Notes under the pieces: model-generated
What the model was told of the DNA's origin: nothing
The model's input: the letters and a program-made list of their open reading frames with translations, nothing else
Database searches by the model: none
Shown: positions 8,288 to 19,743 of the stretch, one piece after another
How positions within the stretch are numbered: the stretch's first letter is position 1
How the letters are laid out: the number at the start of each line of letters is the position of its first letter
Position numbers and translations under genes: made by a program
NCBI GenBank assembly: GCA_022059125.1
Contig: JAEUWY010000004.1
Coordinates: 1,302,001 to 1,366,000 of the forward strand
Length of the DNA stretch: 64,000 nt
Source: Corynespora cassiicola
Taxonomy: Eukaryota; Ascomycota; Dothideomycetes; Pleosporales; Corynesporascaceae
Direction of reading: 5' to 3'

Positions 8288-11158
8288 TCACCCCTCCAAC
8301 AACCCGGCCGCAACAGTATTTCCTCCTTCCCTCAACACCACCCTCGTACCCGCCTCCAGTGGCAACTCCTTCTCCAACTCCACCACAACGCGTGCCACAT
8401 CTGCCGGCTTCACGATTCTGGGCTTCTTCTTGATCGCCTCGCCCGTAGTCTTATTCAACGTGGCAACGAGCGTCTTGATGGTGCCCTCGGCCTGCAAGCG
8501 GCCTCGAAACACATCAACACTCATGGGCAAAACATGCTCAAACGCCAGGATCTTTGCGGTGAAGGACTTGGTCAGGGGCACAGGGTGTGCAGGTGCGCAG
8601 ACAATGTCGCCGAGACGGAGGTGCACGGGGTCGATGTCGGCGAGATGGAGCGTCGGAATCTGGCCCGCGACTGCCCAGTCGACGGGCGCGTGCTCTATTT
8701 CGATGGCCTTGATGTGTGCGGTTTCGCCCGAGGGCTGGCAGAGGATGGTGTCGCCTACTTGAAGGGAGCCGGCTTCGACGCGGCCGGAGATGGAGATGGG
8801 GTTTGTGATGCCCCCGCGGAAGACGTCACCGATGGTGAGGCGGAGAGGCTTTGTGACGTTGCGCTTTGCGGGCTCCGATGAATCGAGAGCTTCGATCAGA
8901 GTCTCACCCGTATACCAGCTGGCGCCTGGATCTTCCACCTTGCGGGTTACGTTTTCACCAGTGAGACCAGCGCATGGGATGAATGTGATGGTTTTGGTGG
9001 AGAAGCTGGCTTGTGTGAGGAACGCTGTCATCTGGTGGGTGATTTCTTCGAAGCGGGCTTGAGACCATGATACAGTGTCCATCTTGTTCACAGCAACGAC
9101 AAGGCGCTGAACGCCCATACTACGGACCAGAAGAGCATGCTCCTTTGTCTGTCCCTTCAAGCCCGACTCGAAGCTATTTGTGCTAGCATCGATGACGAGA
9201 ACAGCGAAGTCGGCCTGAGATGCACCAGCGATCATGTTTGGAATGAAATCCCTATGACCGGGGGCATCCAAGATTGTGAAGCGCGTTTTATCCGTCTCGA
9301 AGTAGTTCGTAGCAATGTCTACCGTGACACCCCGGCTTCGCTCTTCACTCGTCTGGTCCATTACCCATGCAAGGGCAAATGATGATTTGCCTATCGTCTC
9401 GGCTTCTTTTCGTAGCTTGTCGACAGAACGTTGATCGATAACTTTGAGGTCATATAGTAACCTGCCCATTAGTGTGCTCTTTCCGTGATCGACATGGCCT
9501 TGGGAGGTCAATATCCATCAGCTTCATGATTACGTGTAAAACTCACCAATGACCACAAAGTTGGCCATCCGCTTCATGCCACTCTTCTCAAACTCCTCTA
9601 CCACATTAAGATTCTTGCTCTTGACCCGCGTTGATTCATCAATGGCCAATTTTTGTGTAGATTCCGCAAGCTTCTCTCCGTTGGCGTCTGCCTTTTTCTG
9701 GGCGGGTTTCGGCTTGGGCCCTGTGCGCGGTTTAGATTTGGTCCTTGTAGTTGAAAAGTCAACCGCGCCCTGCACCTCTCGCCTGGGCCTTGAGGACGAT
9801 GTCATCTGGGCTAGGTCCAGCGAAAGGATTGGAGTTCTTGTATTCTTTCACATTGGTATACGGCAAAGGATAAGTGGCGGCATATTGAACATCCGGCCTT
9901 TTGTCGGAACTCTGGCACAGTGTGGACGCAAACATCGACGGCTTGGCACGGAGATTGGGAAACTCGATCACTGGTTTGGCAGGCTCCGGCTCCGGCTCTT
10001 CAACTTCTACCTTTTCAGGTTCTGGAGAAGGCGATCGCTTGCGAGGATATTTTCGAAGTGCCGACTGACGTGCAGAGTCGGCGGCCGGGGACGATGTACT
10101 CTCTTTTTCTTTGATGTTCAACCGATCGAGGAGCGCAATCGCTTTATCTGCATCCTCTTTGGACAGCTGCGCGGGGGGGTCGGAGTTTTTAGCGGCCTCT
10201 TCCTGTCTCTTCTTGCGTAATGCAGCTAATTTGGACCCGCCCAAAAGGCCCCCGCGAGGATAGCAAGATTCCATAGTGATGATTCCTTGGCGGTGCAGTG
10301 GTATTTTCCCCCAAGGTATGTCGGCAAAAAAACTTTTTGCGCTGGTGCGCTCTGAGATAAAGTCCGAGTGCGTGGAGATAGACTCTTGATATGCGATTGG
10401 AAAGCTGGGGAGTTGATGAGATGTGCAATGATCCGAGGACGTGGATTTGACGCCTCGCTGGGCGAGAGCGCTGCGGATCCTGCCCTTCGCCTCCAGCTCA
10501 CTGGATTCTTGCGCGCGACCGTCGTCTATGCGATTCCACATGTCCAATGCAGGTCGATGAGGTGCGGTACGGGTTGACTTGTTGCGAAGATTGGATTGCT
10601 TACCAGTTTTGTTGGAGTCATGTTTGACCTCGACCGCAGCAGAGCTTGCTGCCTGATCGAACCGGGAAGGTGCCTTTTGCTTCTTAGGCTGGGCATCCGT
10701 CTTGGGTTTCGCCGGAGCAAACTTATCTGATAGAGTGTCAGATTTGCTCATGTTCGAATGCCATGTTCCATACTCTTGATATATGTGACGGACTTGCCGA
10801 CGTCGTAATAGTAGTTCCACAGCGCCTCTTGTATCTGGGCATCCGTCACGTTTATGCTGGCATCCAGGGCCTCCCGCACTTTGATGGTGCCTAGACGTAT
10901 TTGTTCTGAGTCCAATCAGTATAGGGGCCTTGCCAGGGAGATGCGAATGGTAGGAAAGGTAAGTCCGTTGCGAGTATGAACATGCGTACCTCGATCTTCG
11001 TCGGTCATGCCTGAATCCGATTAGCCAAGGGCCGGGGACTTCGGCGCAGACGACTCACCATCTCCTTCTTCCTCGTAGTAGTCATCATCGTCGTCATAGA
11101 TGTCTTCTTCGTCGTAGTCGACGTTCTTCGCACGGTGGTGTCCTGCCCGAGGCGGCAT
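8288..11158 (-). CDS. hbs1: Ribosome-rescue GTPase Hbs1, with a Ski7-like alternative region
   Basis: The N-terminus (MPPRAGHHRAKNVDYDEED) and following helix (REALDASINVTDAQIQEALW) are the Hbs1 N-domain. Exons seen: 11158-11059, a 21-nt micro-exon 11010-10990, 10905-10774, 10726-10604, and a final exon 9498-8288 after a 48-nt intron (9546-9499). The last part is an EF1A-type GTPase: GHVDHGKST P-loop, GVTVDIA, DAPGHRDF, NKMD, then barrel domains. Hbs1 acts with Dom34 on stalled ribosomes. Between 10603 and about 9775 a second frame is open and holds PRGGLLGGSKLAALRKKR, RAKPSMFASTLC and PFAGPSPDDIVLKAQ, then stops at about 9759 without joining the GTPase frame. Known: many ascomycetes make Hbs1 and Ski7 from one gene by alternative splicing. 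Which acceptor feeds the GTPase frame is unresolved; an acceptor near 9807 (CCTAG) would fit in phase. Confidence 0.85.
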
Positions 11159-11797
11159 GGCTGAATGGGAGTACGAGGGCGTGCGGTGGATGGAGGGGCA
11201 GGGTGCAGGGTGCAGGGTGCAGCGGAAGACGTAAGAGTCGGAGGGGGGGGGGGGGGAGCGTGGCTGGTGTGAAGCAGCAGTGAAGCGGCAGGGCGGTGTG
11301 TTGGGTGGAAGACGGCGGCAGGGATGCCCAAAGATGCAATTGTTAAACACGCCGCGGGGCATCATTGACGGGTAGCTGCCCCGCCACTAGCGCGCCTGCT
11401 CGGACTAACAATTCTCCACCCGCATTCACTACGTCACGTCACTGGCCCGTCGACATGGTCATCGCAAGAGGCAACTTCATTTTAGAGCTAGCTACTCTAC
11501 CCCCAAAACTCCTGCATCACCAAAGATTCCTGCCGCGATCGCCAGCGGAGACTAAACAGCCATGGGGTATAGAATTAGGGAAAGGAAACAAGGGTTATCG
11601 GGGTAGCACAGCGGCCAGTGCAGCATATCCAGATGTAGATGTGCCGTTGGGCGTGGGGCGAAAACATAATCCCGCCCGCCGTGTCCAACGTGGAGTGTAG
11701 ACTGGTTTGTGCCGGGGTAAGCAAAGCAAGCAACGGAGTGGACGGTCCGATAGCATATCCGAATACAATCGAGTAGCTCTTCGTCTGGTCAACACCT
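11159..11797. other. hbs1 promoter and 3' flank of the Ala/Pro-rich gene, with a G14 run
   Basis: Holds a homopolymer of 14 G at 11243-11256 about 85 bp upstream of the hbs1 ATG, and short direct repeats of GGGTGCAG just before it (about 11200-11222). A plus-strand frame at 11365-11700 has no family features and is probably chance. No TATA box is clear. Confidence 0.45.
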
Positions 11798-12883
11798 TCA
11801 CTTCTTCTCGGCGGGGGCAGCCTCAGCAGCGGCGGGGGCAGCAGCTGGGGCCGCTGGGGCCGCTGGGGCAGCCGGAGCAGCCTCTGGAACAGCTTGGGGA
11901 GCAGCGACCGGAGCAGGAGCGGCGGGCTCCTCCTTGGCGTCGGTGCTGAAGTCTGGCTCATCACCCATGGGGCCGCTGGTAGCACTCATGCCTGGAGCCG
12001 GCTTGGAGGCAGGGAGCTCGGCGGCGGCACCAGCAGGAGCAGGCGTGGCCTCGGCGGGCTTCGCCTCGGTCTCCTTTGGCTCAGCGGGAGCGGGAGCTGC
12101 AGTCTCGGTCTGAGCGGCGACAGCCGTAGGAGGAGCGGGAGCAACGGCGCCAGCGGGCTCGGGAGCTATCGACATGATCAGTATACATGGTTACACATAG
12201 GAAATTCCTCCAATTCATGGTTGGGTTAGTGCGGGTCACGCAGGGCGGCCGAGACAAGTTGGGAGACGTTGGATCGCAGAATGTCTGATCGAACAAGACA
12301 CGAGCAATCCAGATGGCAGTGGGGGGAAGCGGCTGTCATGGGGCCGCGTGACGGTTTGGCACCAAGGTCATGGTGTGGCTTTGCTGCCACACATGCTGGG
12401 ATGCACGTTGGGGAGACGCGCAAAGTTTGATAATAACCGAAATTGTACCTACTGGCAGTTGGCTGCTTCACTTCGGTAGCAGGCGCCTTCTCAGCCGGCT
12501 TGTCTTCGGCCTTGGCTGGCTCCTGAGCTGGAGGAGCGGCAGCAGCAGCAGCAGCTGGCGGAGCTGGAGCAGCGTCCGAGGCGGCAGCGGGAGCGGAAGC
12601 GGCGGCGGGAGCCGTGGCGGGCGCAGGAGCAGCGGGCGTGGTCTCGGTAGGCTTTGTGGCAGAGGAGGACGCGTCGGCCGCGGCGGTGGGCGTGGCCTCG
12701 TCCTTGGGCTTGTCCTTCTTGGACTTGAACATGCCCTTGAGGGCCTTCTTCATGGTGGAGAAGGCATCGGGTGCTGTGGCGAGACAGGTGCGTCAGACAG
12801 TGGGCAGCGAGATGCGCGGGCGGCGATGATGCAGCGTGTGGGGAAGCGGAGGGCTGAGGAGGTAACTCACGGACTCCTGGCAT
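11798..12883 (-). CDS. Ala/Pro-rich low-complexity protein with a basic N-terminal helix
   Basis: Three exons: 12883-12871 (13 nt), 12773-12453 and 12165-11798, giving 233 residues. Introns are 97 and 287 nt; the second is long for this window. The joined N-terminus reads MPGVPPDAFSTMKKALKGMF followed by KSKKDKPKDE, a basic amphipathic start. The rest is almost entirely Ala, Pro, Glu, Lys and Thr, with runs of PAAPAAPAAP and AAAAAAA, ending PAEKK. No domain is recognised. The compositional bias makes random open frames on the other strand (Gly/Arg/Ser) likely, so those are ignored. The tiny first exon has a good donor (GTCC|GTGAGT) and an acceptor CCACAG. The function is unknown; the basic helix could touch membranes or acidic surfaces, but that is a guess. 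Confidence 0.6.
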
Positions 12884-13613
12884 GATGGCGAAGCTCCAAA
12901 GCTAGCTCTGAGTGGCTGCGAGTCAGCTGGGCATTGCTTGTTGCGGGGGGGCGTGTGCAGCGACGTACATGTAGATGGTGGGCAACGGGCGAGGCTGGAG
13001 GAGGCTGGAGGAGGCGGGGGGAGGGAGGGCGGAATCCACAGAGCAGGGCAGCGAGGAGGGCGAGGGCGGTGGTATTTGAGAGGAGTGAAGGGGATCGAGG
13101 AGCTGCGATGGTCGTCGGGGCGGGTGCTAGGGCCTAGAATTGGGGACGGGCGCGGGCCAATCAGCGGGCGGCCTACGGCGGTATGCAGGCCAGAGGTTGC
13201 GCTATCTGGGGCCCAAAAATAGCGGCCCGTGCAGGCAGAGAGAGACAGGCGGGCCCGTTTGAGCCTTGCGTTTCAGGTCGGCCGCCCCCCTCGTCACTGG
13301 CCCGCTGCCAGCATGCACACGCTCTGCACTGCACGGTACTGCACTGCGCTGCACTGCGCTGCACTGCCTCCTGTGCATCCACGCACCCACGCACCCACGC
13401 ACCCATGCGCCCTCCTCTCCGCAACCCTCCGTGACACGCGCCCGCTGCTAGACACCATCGATTGCATCCCTTGATTTGACTGTCCAATTCTACCGCTACC
13501 AGATCCGACTAGCACCTGTCCCGCACCGCTGACTGTTCGTTACTCCGCCCCCCCCCCCCATGCACCGCATGCCCTTTCCCATTGCCGTCGCGTCATGACG
13601 GAAGCCCGCCTGT
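12884..13613. repeat. Intergenic with short tandem repeats
   Basis: No gene is supported. There is a purine-rich GAGG/GGAGGC stretch at about 12990-13070, a CTGCACTGC/GCTGCACTGC array at about 13325-13372, ACGCACCC repeats at about 13380-13405, and a C run at about 13548-13559. The first half is the promoter of the Ala/Pro-rich gene; the end is the 3' flank of rrd1. Confidence 0.5.
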
Positions 13614-15166
13614 CTAGCTCGCGTTCTGCGAGCTCTTGTCCGCCCACGGTGCCCGCGTGCTTGGGACCGCCCCTGAGCCCGCTGGCCCCGCGCTTCCTGC
13701 TGCCGGCGTCGACGACGTCCATGGGGCGCGCGTGGGCTGGTTGGGTCCGCTGGGGACAGTCACTGGAGCGCGCGTGGGCACGCGGGATGAGGACCAATTT
13801 GCTGGCGGTGCTCGGCCGGCCGTGGCAGATGGCACCGCTCCACCACCTCCTGCCCAGGGGGCACGCGTGGTTTGCACGCCAGTATCTGCCGTGGGGTCTC
13901 TCAATGGCGCCTGGGGCCGCGCAGTGGGCGCATTCGTCACGGGCGGCTGGCTAGCCGTGTGCACACTGGCGCGGATCTCCTTAGCTGCAGGATCTCGCTC
14001 CCATACAAACAGCGATCCAAAGGGGAAGTGTTGCACCACGGGGAACTTTGATAGAACTTCGGCGTTGTACATCTTTAGCATGCCCTGCGACAACCTATCA
14101 GTATACAACATGTGCTGGCCCGGCGGTTGCGCTTACTTTGTTGATCTTAGCCCAGCCTGCCTGCACTCCAGATATGTCGAACAGGGTGCGGCTGTGCTCC
14201 CAGAACGGCCCCTTTTTAACGTCGTAGATGAAGCCAATGGCGCTGAAGTACATGTTACGCTGGCGCTCGCGCTGTACAGCATCAGCCTTGGCCACGTCGC
14301 CCGGATTGGGAGCCTCTGGCAGCGAGCCCTCTGTCACAATCTCGGACGGGTTGGAGATGGCTGGTGACAACTGCGCCGATCCAAAGATGTACGGTATGAA
14401 GGAGTGGTCATCCAAGCCCCATACTCCGTGGGACCCTGCAGGCTCCAGTGTGTACGTCAATATCAGCCGTCGGATGAGCTGCAAGTAGCTACAAGGACTT
14501 AGTACTCTGGACCGACGTGGTTTTCGCCACTTACGGCTCAATGACTCCCAGTACTATGGCACGCTCCTGGCCCCCATCTTCGGACGGCGGGAATGCCCCA
14601 AGCTTCCAGAGACCTCCAAGGAAAGCAAGGAAGCTCAATTCATGCCCGGTGCCGTAGTCGAGCCGCTGGGCGCTACCAAAGCTCCCCATCAGGTAAGCCT
14701 CCAACTCGGTCTTTGCAGGCACCTCTGCCGCCGAGCTTGGGGTGAGAATGTCTGGGGGCAGATACTGGTCGAGCAAGTCGGACAGTCGGCCTTGGACTAT
14801 CTCGTGCCACTTCCTAAAGCTGACATTGCCAAACCGGCGGGGGCCAGTGTCAGGCGGGGCCTCTTCAATGATGGCACCAAGAGCCTCCAGGAGCTTTGCA
14901 AGATCCTGAACGACTGGAGACTTGGGCACATCGACATCCTGCAGCTTCCATTCCTTGGCCAGACCAGAAGCATCTTGGGTTTTCCGAGGGAACATGGACG
15001 CATTGAGCTGGAAGAGGAACGTCATGATGTCGGCGTAGGCCTTGCTGGCCAGGAAGAAGTTGACGTCGTCGCCATCATTGATGCGCTTGACCGGCACAGT
15101 GAAGTGGTGGTCAGCTTTCTGGTCCAGCAGGCGCAGGGAGTGCGAGGGCGTATCGACTGGAGCCAT
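13614..15166 (-). CDS. rrd1: PP2A activator / peptidyl-prolyl isomerase PTPA (Rrd1 type)
   Basis: Three exons: 15166-14535, 14488-14137 and 14084-13614, 484 residues, introns of 46 and 52 nt. Conserved PTPA segments: [20 protein letters not shown] near the start, [74 protein letters not shown] and [19 protein letters not shown] reactivates PP2A-type phosphatases. After the domain comes a disordered tail of about 120 residues with repeated TRAPW-type motifs ([32 protein letters not shown]). Fungi have two PTPA genes; the [15 protein letters not shown] segment and long tail fit Rrd1 better than Rrd2, but that choice is from memory. It is divergent to the gene at 15391. Confidence 0.9.
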
Positions 15167-15390
15167 CTGGAGGTGTTTGTGGTTGAAGGTGTCGTGTTCT
15201 TGGCCGTCTAACTGCTTCGAGCGTGGAGCTTGGGAGCTTGGGGCGCGCCGCCGCAGGCGTGACAGCGCGTCGCCCGGGGCTACCTACCGGCCTGCATGCT
15301 CTTGGCCTGCTCAACGTCCCCGCTCCAATCCACCTCCATCGACATGTCCAGCGAGCATCGCGCCCTCCCCTTCCTTTGACAACCCAGACC
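15167..15390. promoter_or_regulatory. Divergent promoter, rrd1 and the gene at 15391
   Basis: 224 bp between divergent start codons. GC-rich and without a clear TATA box. Both leaders must be short. Confidence 0.45.
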
Positions 15391-18030
15391 ATGGCGCGCA
15401 GACGGGACGAAGGTATGCATTGCCTGTGCATCTACTTCCATCCCATCCCAACCCATCCCATCCACCGCGTCGCGTTCCCCACATCCACAACAAAACACTA
15501 GCTGACTATAGCTGCAGATGCCGCGAGGGAATCGCCGCAGCCGGCGCTCTCGGACATGGAGGGTGACCCGGCTTCACAGCAGCTGTTGCTAGAATTCGCA
15601 GCTTGGGAATCGACCCCGCGCCCGCCTAAACCGCAACCTCCCAGCCACTCCGCAGAAGTCGGCGCCGGTCTGCTCAACTCTGTGCGCATCCCGAAGCGCG
15701 GCCACGACGCTGTCGACCCCTCATCTTCGCCTCCATCAAGTCCAGCCCCCGTAACAATAGCACCAAGCTCGAGCGACACGGCTGGGGGCAAGAACAAGCT
15801 GAAAAAACCCACCAAATTCCTGCCCTCGCAGGCTGGGAAGCGGCAGCGCATCGACCGAGAGAGCAGACATGGCGACGTATACAGCGTCCCCGAGTCGCCG
15901 GAGAAAAGACTGCAAGATGGAGGGTTCAGACTGCCAGAAACGGTCAATCGCAAGCCTTTGAAGGTGCGCCAGAAGAACAAAACAGCCATACCAGACACTC
16001 AAGAAGACCCGCTCGCACTTCCGTCCTCGCCGCCAATGTTCCAAGATCCTCGCCAGGAGGCCATCACTGGAGTGCAACCTTCTGGAGTCGGTCAACCTCA
16101 GCTTAGGAGTGGCAAGATTTTACAGAAGGAAGTCGGCATCTCTGACACCGCCCGAAACAAAGGGCCCGAGGCCGTGGTCGGAAATGCTCCTCGGCCGAAA
16201 GCAACGACCAGAGTCCACTACGATAGCCAAGGGCCTGTACTATCAAAAGTAGTGAAACCCCAACAGCCTCAAACAGAGCCAAATAACTCCGTAGCACATA
16301 ATCAACGGTCACGGCGCTCGTCGCCAGAAGTAGTCATCGATACAAACAGAAAGACCTCGCGGTCTCTCTTTTCGGCAAAACAACGAGAAGCAGCAAGAGC
16401 CTCGCGGCAAACTACCCAAAACCACGAGCACTCAGTCGAGCCCGAACCTGTGGATGAGATTCAACCCACTCACCAGCCACTAGTGGAAGCAGGACCAGTA
16501 GATGAAGTCCAATCCGCGGATAGTCAACAAGACGATGCCCCTCCTGTACAGCATGGGCGAGGCAAACCCAAAAAATCGAACATCGAACCAAAAATACAAG
16601 GACCGGAAGATGCATCATCCATGGGCATTGAACCTCAAAATTCTGTGGATGAACCGCATCAACACTCGTCGCTGCAAGAGGTTAGACAAAGCCCTGAGAC
16701 GACCATTGACAGCCTGCATGTTGCTATTGGGGATAGTGAAGATGGTGAGGAAAAATCTGACGAGGAGGGGGCTGAGCAGGAATCCGAAGGGAACGATTCT
16801 CGGCAAGATGACCATGATGATGGAATCGATCAGGAATCTGAAGAAGATGCCTCTCGACACAATGTAGAGGTTGCTGGATCAGACAATGACGACACTATTG
16901 CGGTCAACAGCGATCTGACTGATCTGGAACGGGTATTTTCTTTCATTCGCAAAGGGAAGAGAAAAGGTAAATGTAAAACGAAGATGGGGCGCAATATCGT
17001 GCAAGAGTGCAGCCACGCTTGTGAGCGCTTGGAGGAAGAAGAAGACTTGTCGTTTGATGATGTCTCTACCATGGCTCAAGGCATCACGAAGCTGTTGTCA
17101 GCGTCAAGAGCTTCACGCGACCGTCAAATTCAAGGCGAGTTCAAGGGCGATGCGTACTGCCACCTATTCAGAGCTCTTATCAAGTTCCTTCAAGCCGCCC
17201 ACTCATGGTTCAAGCAAAACTACGACGATCCCGAGACGGTTCTCGAACCAGTGCGCTTCATGCAGTTCTTCACCTCCGAAATACATTCCTTCAAAGTCAG
17301 CCTACAGTCATGGCCCATCGACCTTGAAGGCCGCTCCTACAGCAGCAAGCCCCAACGTGACGTCGAAGACCTCCTCTTCAGGCCTCTCAAGGAAGTCAAC
17401 CGACACTATGACAACATGTATCGCAATATCAAGCACGCCTCTGACGCTGCCCGGTTCCGCGAAATCATGCAACGTGAACACCAGCGCCGCGAACAACACG
17501 ACGTTCAATTCGCCGAGGCCCGTGAAGCCCTACGACGAGGACGGCAGCGCCGCGAAGAGTTGGAGCTTCAACGATCCGAAGCCGCAAAGAAGGAAGTTGA
17601 GCGCTACAAGCGCTGGCAAAACCTCCACATCCGTCGCAAACAGGCCGGCACCGACATCCCCTATAGAACCTGGCTCGACATCATGCCCCTCCCCGACCGC
17701 GCCGAGCGTGACGCAAATGGAGTGCGCTTCGAGCGCGTCGCTGCGTTTGGGGAGCGCGCTGATGCTCCGCCCGGCGAGGCTCCACCCAATGCGAGAGAGT
17801 GGTCCAATCGCCAGACCGAGGCCTTGCTCGATGGTTTGGAGCGCTTCGCTGGGCCCAGCGTCTTTGAGTGGATTTTCAAGGAGTGTTGTGGGCCGAGGAG
17901 GCCGCTGAGGGAATTTAGGGTTGCGGATATTGTGTGGAAGGCCGAAACGCTGAGGTATGAAATGATTAGGTTGTACAGGGCGAAAGGCTGGGCGATTCCT
18001 GAGTGGTTGGAGGGGATTCCGGTATTGTGA
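15391..18030 (+). CDS. Unrecognised 844-residue charged protein, probably nuclear
   Basis: Two exons: 15391-15412 and 15518-18030, 844 residues. The first exon gives MARRRDE and the splice continues DAARESPQPALSDMEGD. The first 450 residues are disordered, with KKPTKFLPSQAGKRQR and acidic blocks (GDSEDGEEKSDEEGAEQESE). Residues from about 500 look folded and helical (DLTDLERVFSFIRKGKRKGK, GDAYCHLFRALIKFLQAAHS), then a long charged helix (REIMQREHQRREQHDVQFAE). The last 75 residues, with REWSNRQTEALLDGLERFAG and VWKAETLRYEMIRLYRAKGW, have the Trp spacing and three-helix look of a Myb/SANT-like module. I cannot name the family. A chromatin or DNA-binding role is plausible from composition but unproven. 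Confidence 0.7.
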
Positions 18031-18804
18031 TGGATGGTGGGGCAAGGCGATGTGCAACAGTATATGAAAAATGGCGTTGTACTATGGGGGGATTTTGTCG
18101 TTATATACCCGTTATCTCTATGGTGCTATGTTGAATGCATCGATCTCCATGTATAAGGCTTCGCCCCGTTTTTGTTGTGTGGTGTCGATGGTGCCCTCGG
18201 AGTGGTCTTTCGCGTTAATGAGTGAGCGCTTGCATACTATCATATTTCGCGACCCAAAATCTGGAATGTTTGTTTCGGTCATGATATGGATAGGTTATTC
18301 TGGTATTTCTTGGTTAGGAACTGGAAGGCCTGGTTCTTATGCTTTGGATATAGATGTAGGACGACACGATGGAGATTAATGGTTCTCTAGCCTCGCATGA
18401 GATTTGATATATCGTTTAAAGATAGTGACAACTCTAATAACCCAAATGACGGTTTCAGGGTCTCTTTTTTTGCCATTTCAAAATGATGTAGGCGCCATCG
18501 TTGAAGATACTGTCTATCCATACATATTGTGGTATATTATGATTCTTAGCCTTCCCTAATTAGTCAAAGAATTCGCCAAAAAATGGTCTTGTAAGTTTGG
18601 TATGTTGTCCACACGCATCCGGGAAAAATTAATCACTAGTGAATTCTGAACTGCTAACCACTGCCGTGCTGAACTTTTCTCTCACTTGCCTCCTCACCGC
18701 CAGACATGCCAGCAGCAGTGCTGCCGTTCGCTTTCACTTTGACCACCTCGCCTTTTCTATTTAAATGCGCACTCCTCCCTCTCTCCTTCCTTTTCCCACC
18801 AGCC
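18031..18804. other. Intergenic, with a TATA-like box at 18757-18763
   Basis: AT content rises after 18,050, and no coding frame here has family features. CTATTTAAAT at about 18756-18765 lies some 45 bp before the ATG at 18805, at the right place for a TATA box. This argues that the in-frame ATG at 18706 is upstream of the transcript start. Confidence 0.5.
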
Positions 18805-19743
18805 ATGGAAAAGTACTCCAAGCTCTCCGTCGCTAGCCTCATTGCCCTCAGCAAAACCCGCGACCTACCCACCACCGGCACCAAAATCGACCTGATCGGC
18901 CGCCTCAAAGCCCAAGACATCACCTTCGCCCGCGAGCTCGCCTCCACCCGAGACAACGTTCGTTACTACAGCACCATCCCGGGCGTCTACCCCCATCTCC
19001 CCACCTGGCTCTCCATCAACACCATCGCCATGGCGTCTTCCAACACAACTCCCACCGCCGGCTACCCTGCCGCTGATGCGCACAACATCACCGTCCCTGG
19101 CACTGGCACCTGCGCTACAAACGGCCTCCCCAACACGCACGAAAATGCCACCAAGAAGCGCAGGAATCGCCACAATAATCGCAAAATCAGGGGCTCCGCT
19201 TCCCTCGTATCCTTGCAATCTATCGCCAGCAACACCGACACTGGCATCATGTCTCCTATACACAGCCGCAGTACAGCTTTCAGTCCCAGTGAGTACTTCC
19301 ATCCCGCGCCCGAGGCACGCTACGGAGCCTTTATTAATCGCAAAGGCGATGATTATTCCGCTGGCACAGAGACGCAGGTGCAGGCCAAGTGCGAGGTCGT
19401 CGACAAAGATGAGGAGGAGAAGGGTGGGGACGAAGTCGCCATCAAGAGCCAGGGCAAGGACAAGGATGAGGGTGAGGTAGTCAACTCGAATAACGACTCG
19501 CGCGCCGCGATGGCGGTCGTGATCTTCGCCCTCTTCCTGGCTATGCTGTTCTCGCTGTCAGGTTCTGAGCTTGATATCGCAGAGGTGGGGGCAATGTTCG
19601 AGCTTGGCCTCGCAAGGCCAATGCTGGCGCTCGCAGGGGGTGAGGAAGCTGCTTTGGGTAGTTGGGTAGTCTTTTGGGGACGGGTTGAGGGGGTCTGGAA
19701 GGCGATTCAGGGCAAGGCTGGGGCTTGGATGTATGGAGGATAA
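18805..19743 (+). CDS. SAP-domain protein with a predicted membrane segment
   Basis: 312 residues from ATG 18805, chosen over in-frame ATG 18706 because a TATA-like box lies between them. Residues about 3-37 (KYSKLSVASLIALSKTRDLP, TGTKIDLIGRLKAQD) form a SAP motif, a helix-turn-helix DNA or RNA binding element usually found in nuclear proteins. A basic patch follows (KKRRNRHNNRK, about residue 117-127), then an acidic stretch. A strongly hydrophobic segment at about 234-254 (AMAVVIFALFLAMLFSLSG) could span a membrane. SAP plus a membrane segment suggests an inner nuclear membrane protein, though this is inference. SAP-type HeH domains do occur in Src1/Heh1 inner nuclear membrane proteins, but the rest of that family's layout is not seen here. 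Confidence 0.65.
   Translation: MEKYSKLSVASLIALSKTRDLPTTGTKIDLIGRLKAQDITFARELASTRDNVRYYSTIPGVYPHLPTWLSINTIAMASSNTTPTAGYPAADAHNITVPGTGTCATNGLPNTHENATKKRRNRHNNRKIRGSASLVSLQSIASNTDTGIMSPIHSRSTAFSPSEYFHPAPEARYGAFINRKGDDYSAGTETQVQAKCEVVDKDEEEKGGDEVAIKSQGKDKDEGEVVNSNNDSRAAMAVVIFALFLAMLFSLSGSELDIAEVGAMFELGLARPMLALAGGEEAALGSWVVFWGRVEGVWKAIQGKAGAWMYGG

Noticed and set aside
13300..13450. Short regular repeats that might suggest a CRISPR array
   Set aside because: Units are 5-10 bp direct repeats without spacers, and the genome is eukaryotic.
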